A DNA stretch of 64,000 nucleotides from Tiliqua scincoides. Its lineage: Eukaryota > Chordata > Lepidosauria > Squamata > Scincidae. The DNA is taken from NCBI RefSeq assembly GCF_035046505.1, contig NC_089821.1:1302001-1366000 (forward strand). Direction: 5' to 3'. Shown here in pieces: positions 58,346 through 64,000 of this stretch; position 1 is the first letter of the stretch, and each line of letters begins with the position of its first letter. The position numbers were made by a program, and so were the translations under genes. Below the pieces are notes generated by a model that saw only the letters and a program-made list of their open reading frames with translations, was not told the origin of the DNA and made no database searches.

Positions 58346-59799
58346 TAGTGTATTGCTTTTATTCTTTGTCATTGCAGTGGGAGTTCTTGGTACCTTCATG
58401 CTAAAGTTGAGTTCAACTTCCTTAGCTTAACATAGAATAAGACAATGGAAGCAGAACTTGTGCCAGGAGCCCGTCAAATGGGCTCTCACCATGCAACCAT
58501 CAGATATTGACTCTATGTGGGAGAAGAACATCAAAGCCCTGGGGGAATGGGGACTTCTGGTGCCTCAAAAGCAACATTTCATCACATATAGTTTTTCTTA
58601 TAATGATGGTAGATGCCAAACAGTTTCATCTAAGTGCATCTTCATTGTGCGCAAATGCTGATGGAGATCAGTGTGACATGGGGTGCCACACTGCAACCCA
58701 GAGGCTCTCCTTGCCTTCCAATAGCCTTGCAACCATGATGGAGCACACAGGTGCCTCTTCTTCAGCCTCACTTCTCTCCTCATGGTCCCATCTTCCACCA
58801 TGGCTTGCTCAGCACTTGGAACTATGGAGGAAAAGGTAGGGAGGTCCTTAATAAAACCTCACACTTGACTCCCCTCCATTGTAGTCAAATCATGCTCCTT
58901 CCTTTCATCTTCTAAAAACAGAGGGCCATCATCAAAGAAACTGAGTCACACACCCTGCCCCCCTAGAATTTGAGCTCTGAAATATGACTGAGCACAGATC
59001 TGCCTTCTCCTTTAACACTGCTCTTTCCATTATAGGGTGTAGAGGAGACTGCACATAACCAGCCTAGAAAACAGGGGTAGAAAGGAGGTCACAGAAAGGG
59101 GCCACTGTGGTTGTCCAAGAGCCACTTCCTCCATGTTGCTTTTCCTGCCTGCTGGGATTTCTGACTGTTCCCAGGCAATTTCTATACCTTTAGCAGTTGA
59201 GGAACAGGCAGTCATTCAAAAGAAGAAGCATGCCTAGTATGGAGGTGCAGTTGGGAGTGGGGAAATAACCCCCACCTGTGGAAATAACCAGTTGGGAGTG
59301 GGGAACATGTTAAACAGCTGTTCAAGGTCCTCCAAAAAAACGGTGGCCTCATTTCCTGTGGGCATGCAGATCAGGAATCCAATGTCTGAACTTGTAACGA
59401 AATAAATATGCTAAATAGCTCCATAACCATCTCCTGGGATGAGAGAGAAGCTTCTTGGGGTGTGGGATCAATGGCAGAACTGTCAGGATGGGGAAGTAAT
59501 CTGTTGCTGTATATTCTTATGTGGAAGAGAATGTTCCTACACAGAAGATAGCCAATGCTAGACCAATTGGCCATGCTAGTGAAATGCAGCCTTCATGTTC
59601 AGCCTTCAATGCAGAGACAACATGCCTAAAATTGAGTCAAACAATGGAGGACTATTTTCTTTGTGCCCTAATTAACTGCAGTCAAGGACAGCTTGCTGGT
59701 TACTGTTGGAGTGTCCAACTACAGGGCAGTAGGCTGTTGTGTAACACAGCCTGTCCAAGGACAATGGGAAAGTCATGAGGTCTGTCCATTGAAAGAACT

Positions 59800-59802
59800 G
59801 CA

Positions 59803-59838
<36 letters not shown>

Positions 59839-59840
59839 TC
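59800..59840. repeat. (CT)n microsatellite
   Basis: About 20 CT units with one TTT interruption, followed by a C-run. Confidence 0.95.
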
Positions 59841-60589
59841 CCCCCCTCTACAAATGCTGAAGGTTTTTTTAATAAGTTCATTTGTGAATGAATCACTGAA
59901 AGCAGCACAAATAACCAAGCGCAAAAACTTTAAACTATAAGCCACAAGTCTGAGTCATGTTATACTATGTATATCATAAATTTTTCTATTTATTTGTTTC
60001 AAACATTGTGTTATGACCAATGTTTGAACACCACTGACAAATAAGAAACACACTATGCATCTAAAATTGCACAGACAAAAATCCTTCGCACGAACCTCCC
60101 CACGAACGGCTGGGTAATTCTTCCCTGTGTTTTTACCCTGCTGACAATGTCATTGACCTGTGCCAAACTGGTGTAAACTGAAGAGTAGTCAAGGGGTGAA
60201 TCTGTCCCACTAACTTCAGGTCCGCCTGGGTTCCATGGATGCAATTACAAAACCACCACTTCCTGCACAGAATTTGAGTAATCAAGTTTCATTCAGGAAA
60301 CTCTGGAGATTAGGAAAACGGCATCCAGCCCTTAACCCACAGGCAAAACACATATTTCTCTATTGAGCAGCAGGAAAAATGCCTATAACTTCTCTATATC
60401 ACATTATCTGTTCATTGAAAGGGCAGGATATAAACTAATTAAATAAATAAACAATCCATCCATCCTGGGTACACATGTACAAAGCCCAGATATGCAACCA
60501 AATATCACTGGTGCACAGGGAGCAGTACCAACTCCATATTTTTCTGTTGGGACATGTAAACACAGAGCAATTCCCTTCTATTTCCACAG

Positions 60590-60800
60590 AGAGTAACAAC
60601 TGAGGACTGACAACTGATTAGAAAAATTTTACTTCATTAGTTGTCTGCCTTTGAACTGACCTATCAGTTAATTCATTAATTAATGTGCATTTGCACACTG
60701 CCAAAATAACAATTAAGTGTTTTTTTTCTCCCTGAGCTAATAAAACATGAGATTATTTTTTGAAACCCAATATATCAAATTATTTAATAAATAATGACAT
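60590..60800. promoter_or_regulatory. Candidate homeodomain-rich block in the PAX9 intron (inferred)
   Basis: A short unique AT-rich segment has clustered TAAT/ATTA cores (gttaattcattaattaatg, caactgattagaaaaatttt, aacaattaagtg). It has no repeat match. It is listed as a candidate only. Confidence 0.25.
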
Positions 60801-61117
60801 ATGGAAAGGCCACCTTTCTTCTTTCACTCTCTATCACAGTAATGGGACAGGAAGGGCAAGAACACCCTTAGTTCTTAGGCCTGCCAGTTTGTACAGTATT
60901 GGCTTTCACTAAATAACCAGCAATAGTTTTAGCAGATTCATCTACTCCATAAATGGACCTGGGCTTGTAGTCCCTCAGAAACGTTACTTGGAATTGGAGG
61001 AATCGGCACTCTACATAGTGTTCAACAAGCAGTTTGTTTTTCTGAATGTTTCTACCAGAATTATATTACTGCTGATGATAACAGTAAGATAACTTCATGA
61101 ATTCCAGCACTGTCTGT

Positions 61118-61279
61118 TCTAGTGGCTATCTGCTGGGGTTCTTTTGAATCTTTTTAGATTGTGAGCCCTTTTAAGATAGGGAGCCATTAGCTATTGGATT
61201 TTCTCTGTAAACCACTTTGTGAACTTTTTGCTGAAGAGCAGTATATAAATACTGTTGTTAATAATAATAATAATAATAA
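61118..61279 (+). mobile_element. SINE-A copy with (AAT)n tail
   Basis: Read on +, it has gtctgttctagtggctatct, tttttagattgtgagccctt, gtaaaccactttgtgaactt and gcagtatataaatactgttg, and ends in (AAT)n. This is the sense orientation of the family seen antisense at 2197, 42242 and 63324. It is 5'-truncated. Confidence 0.75.
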
Positions 61280-61328
61280 TGACAATATTTGTGAGACATT
61301 ACTGGGAAAACAAACATTTTTGTTTGGA

Positions 61329-61391
61329 CCTGGTAGTGGCTCAAAAATACCAGGGCTCAAATAATATCAGGGCCTGGTAGTGGCTCAAAAA
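61329..61391. repeat. 44-bp spaced direct duplication
   Basis: cctggtagtggctcaaaaa occurs at 61329-61347 and again at 61373-61391, at the left edge of the R4 copy. Confidence 0.85.
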
Positions 61392-62151
61392 AGGCAACTT
61401 GAAGAAAAAAACAGAGGGTCTAATAATGGCTGCACAAGAACAAATGCAATAAAAGCAGAAGTAGGAAAAAAAATGACAGCAAGTAACGTCTGTGCAAAGA
61501 AGCTGTTGAAACAGTGGACCACCTAATTAGCTGCTGTGAAAAGATCACACAAACAGACTACAAGCAAAGGCACGACAAGGTAGCAACAGTGATACAGTGG
61601 AACATCTGTAAGAAATACAAGCTACCTGCAGCCAGAAACTGGTGGGACCACACAATGGAAAAAGTCACTGAAAATGAAGATACCAAAATATTATGGGATT
61701 TCCGACTACAGACTGACAAATACCTATCACACAATACACCAGATATAACTGTAGTCGAGATGAAAGCAAAACAAGTCAAGTTCATCAATACAGCAATCCC
61801 AGTGGATAGCAGAGTGGAAGAAAAAGAGCTGGAAAAAATAACAAAATACAAAGATTTACAAGTAGAAATTGAAAGGCTGTGCAGAAGACCAAAGTGATCC
61901 CAGTGGTGATTGGTGCCCTCGGTGCTATTCCAAAACATCTGGAAGAGCACTGGAACAGCATCGGGGCCCCAGAAAATGCCATCCACCAACTACAAAAAGC
62001 AGCTTTCCTGGGAAGAGCTTACATCTTGCGACGATATTTATAACAGCAGAGTAGGACTAAAAGCAGGCATCCCAGGTCCTGGGGGAGGACTCAATGTCTG
62101 GATAAAGCAAACCAGTCAACAACGTCTACCTGACTATGCGAAAATCTTGTA

Positions 62152-62155
<4 letters not shown>
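61373..62155 (+). mobile_element. R4/Dong-type LINE, 3' end, degraded
   Basis: The frame reads AVETVDHLISCCEK after RLCK, then RHDKVATVIQWNICKKYKLP, NTPDITVVEMKAKQVKFI, SRVEEKELEKITKYKDLQVE and, in another frame, VVIGALGAIPKHLEEHW. The zinc knuckle followed by PD...E-x-K and SRVEEKE is the restriction-like endonuclease region of R2/R4-clade LINEs. It ends tgtag(TAA)n. It is about 780 bp, 5'-truncated and frame-broken. It is closely related to 895-1590. Confidence 0.75.
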
Positions 62156-62203
<48 letters not shown>

Positions 62204-62228
62204 AAATGAAAATGAAAATGAAAATGAA
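62150..62228. repeat. (TAA)n then (TGAAAA)n simple repeats
   Basis: About 16 TAA units are followed by four to five tgaaaa units. They form the tail of the R4 copy and reach to the next MITE. Confidence 0.95.
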
Positions 62229-62245
62229 TCCAATACTGGACCCAG

Positions 62246-62429
62246 AGCCCAATCCTATCCAACTTCCCAGTGCTAGTGCAGCCGCAATGCAGCCCCAAGG
62301 TAAGGGAACAAACATTCCCTTACCTTGAGGAGGCCACTGTGATTTCCCCCCCCCCCCACTATAGGATGCAGCACACTCCCCACTGGCATGGCTGCAACTG
62401 CACTGGAAAATTGGACAGGACTGGGCCCC
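62246..62429. mobile_element. MITE family 1 copy
   Basis: It begins agcccaatcctatccaactt and ends ggaaaattggacaggactgg then gcccc. The interior words (ggaacaaacattcccttacc, gcaatgcagccccaagg) match the other family 1 copies. The TTA duplication is not visible. Confidence 0.72.
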
Positions 62430-63017
62430 CAGTCTCTCATGCATTTCATGTGGAAATAGATATTGCTCTATGGTGCAACACTGTGAAGTTGTTCCTGAAA
62501 ATAGGCAATAATATTCTTGGTAGAACAGCAGAATTATAATTTTATTTTAAAAATTATTTGTGTGTAATAATCCCAACATGATGAACAAGTCGTCTTTGAG
62601 AGATCACTCATTAACCCTTCTATATTTGTCTGTTGGGGTGTGGGTGGTACTTTCCATTGGCTCACTCAGGCCAACAGAGGGCCTCAGCCAAAGAACAGGA
62701 CTTGACTGTAAAATGGCACACTCCTAAATTCACCATTTAGGAAAATAAATTCAGACTATACTGTACTATAATTCATACCATAAATTCACATTTACCAGGG
62801 ACTGATATATACCTGAAGGCAGATTTCATTAAGCAGATTGCATATGGATCCCTCCCTCAGAACATTTAGGACACTAACATGGTGGGGCTGGAGGACGGGG
62901 GAGGCCCATATTCAGCCAGTCAGGCTAACTGCTAATTGTAATAACACTCAGCATTCAATAGTATCTTTCCATGAGTATTTCAAATACTTATCCTACAGTC
63001 ATGTTTGTAAGATAGGC

Positions 63018-63100
63018 CAGTGTTACTATCCCCATATTATAGTTTTGAGGTTAGATAGGACTGAGGCACAGTAGCTTGCCTAAGATCATCAAACACGGTT
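63018..63100 (-). mobile_element. MIR/CORE-SINE-like fragment
   Basis: tgttactatccccatattat, then ggactgaggcacagtagctt and gcctaagatcatc, resemble the antisense MIR core. It is short and diverged. Confidence 0.45.
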
Positions 63101-63323
63101 GGACCTCTACTGGAATGAAATATGTCTCGGCTCACAGTTAATGTCCTTCACTACGTACTACAGCAACAGTAGTTAGTGCAACCCAAATCCCTTTAAGGTA
63201 TTTGTTTCTGGAAGGACCGGCATGCACGGATCCCTCACAACCCCAAGTAGCTCAGTATAGTATCAACACAAACTGTGCCATTTCCACTGCCCAGTTTCCA
63301 TACTCAATGGAAAGAGAGATTAC

Positions 63324-63563
63324 TAACAGTATTTATATACCGCTTTTCAACTAAAAGTTCACAAAGCGGTTTACAGAGAAAAATCAAACAACTAGTGGCT
63401 CCCTCTCCCAAAAGGGCTCACAATCTAAAAAGATGCAAAAGAACACCAGCAGACAGTCACTAGAAAAGACACTGCTGGGGTGAGGTGGGCCAATTACTCT
63501 CCCCCTGCTATAAAGAGGAGCACCCACTTGAAAGTGTGCCTCTTACCCAGTTAGCAGGGGTTA
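63324..63563 (-). mobile_element. SINE-A copy, nearly full length
   Basis: It runs taacagtatttatataccgc, ttcacaaagcggtttacaga, cccaaaagggctcacaatct, gaaaagacactgctggggtg, ctctccccctgctataaaga and agttagcaggggttaa. With 2197-2527 it defines the whole unit of about 240 bp plus tail. The flanks show no clear duplication. Confidence 0.78.
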
Positions 63564-64000
63564 AGAGATGAGGGCCCTTCTTCAAAATACTCTTTCCATC
63601 ACTTACAGAGCTTCCAGTTTAGTGTTAAATCAAAAGAAAGAATTGGTGCCGCATAGTCCTCCCCCTGGCATCACCAGGGGTTTTTTCCATAAGCCCAGTT
63701 ACGCATGTGTGAATTTCCACCAATAGGAATAAAACAAGGCTGAAGACGGTTGATGGTCATAATTCAATATCAGGCTGGAATTCAAGGTCAGATTCTGTGC
63801 CTACCTCTGCATCACTAATAAAAGTTTTGGGCCAAAACCCCTCCCCTCCCCCACAAACTACACGAGAACTGAGCAGTCAGAATGAAATCTGTAGTATACT
63901 GCACTGTAATAATTCTGCTTATGCTGCAAATAAAATAAGCCCTGAGGAAAACTCCCCCTTTTAACTATGTTTAACAAAATATTTATTTTGCCTCTAGATT

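Larger units (their letters stand above)
39450..64000 (-). other. PAX9: PAX9 last intron (at least 24.5 kb visible)
   Basis: No paired-box exon or short preceding PAX9 exon (expected to encode something like VSDSSPYHSPKVEEW) was recognised from here to the window end, so the intron appears to fill it. It is crowded with elements listed separately. Stretches where nothing clear is seen include 40200-41700, 42970-44090, 58350-59790, 59850-60580 and 63570-64000. Short L2-type tails occur near 48885-48925 and 60416-60451. Isolated ORFs of 60-140 codons have no domains. Confidence 0.6.

Noticed and set aside
1-64000. Retroviral, LTR or Polinton elements
   Set aside because: No long terminal repeats, primer-binding site or capsid, protease or integrase motifs were recognised; the reverse transcriptase fragments seen are CR1/L2 LINE types and the other retroelement pieces are LINE or Penelope-like.
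39450-64000. Hidden PAX9 paired-box exon
   Set aside because: I looked on the minus strand for paired-domain and VSDSSPYHSPKVEEW-like coding and saw none; a very short diverged exon could still be missed.

Overview
The window is vertebrate nuclear DNA, most likely from a squamate reptile (a lizard). It carries the 3' parts of two neighbouring genes arranged tail to tail. The + strand holds the last six coding exons of SLC25A21, the mitochondrial 2-oxodicarboxylate carrier (3824-27184, with a 3' UTR to about 28.3 kb). The - strand holds the last coding exon of PAX9 (39195-39449). This convergent SLC25A21/PAX9 order is the known vertebrate arrangement, which supports both calls. No other protein-coding host exon was recognised. 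The squamate assignment is an inference from the repeat mix (CR1, L2, R4/Dong-type LINEs, a 5S rRNA-derived SINE, a Penelope-like element, many short TIR elements); I cannot place a family or species.

Layout. 1-27122: SLC25A21 introns and exons, with GT-AG introns of about 2-6.6 kb after the first exon seen. 27123-28300: last exon and 3' UTR. 28300 to about 38 kb: convergent intergenic DNA, with a candidate conserved regulatory block near 33 kb and a four-unit 5S-derived SINE array at 34125-34711. About 38-39.19 kb: probable PAX9 3' UTR. 39195-39449: PAX9 terminal exon. 39450-64000: apparently all PAX9 intron, very rich in repeats; the preceding PAX9 exon was not found.

The most interesting content is one retrotransposon system. 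A LINE family, called LINE-F here, has copies at 18721-19081 and 49826-50667 and an internally deleted copy at 17165-17991. It shares about 33 bp of 3' end, including an AGTCT-TTCG-AGACT hairpin, with a SINE whose body is nearly a whole 5S rRNA (34125-34711). Three of these insertions have clear 11-13 bp target-site duplications. Two of them are head-to-tail multimers inside a single duplication (a 5S-SINE tetramer and a LINE-F dimer), which suggests that the reverse transcriptase joins templates end to end.

Other content includes a CR1 copy with an uninterrupted 400-codon ORF and a palindromic 5' junction, two R4-type LINE 3' ends with a nuclease-like motif, a Penelope-like GIY-YIG fragment, and three groups of short TIR elements, several with TTA/TAA duplications and the shared terminal word CAATCCTA. 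No retroviral, LTR, Polinton or capsid-bearing element was recognised. There are no tRNA genes, CRISPR arrays or bacterial-type operons.
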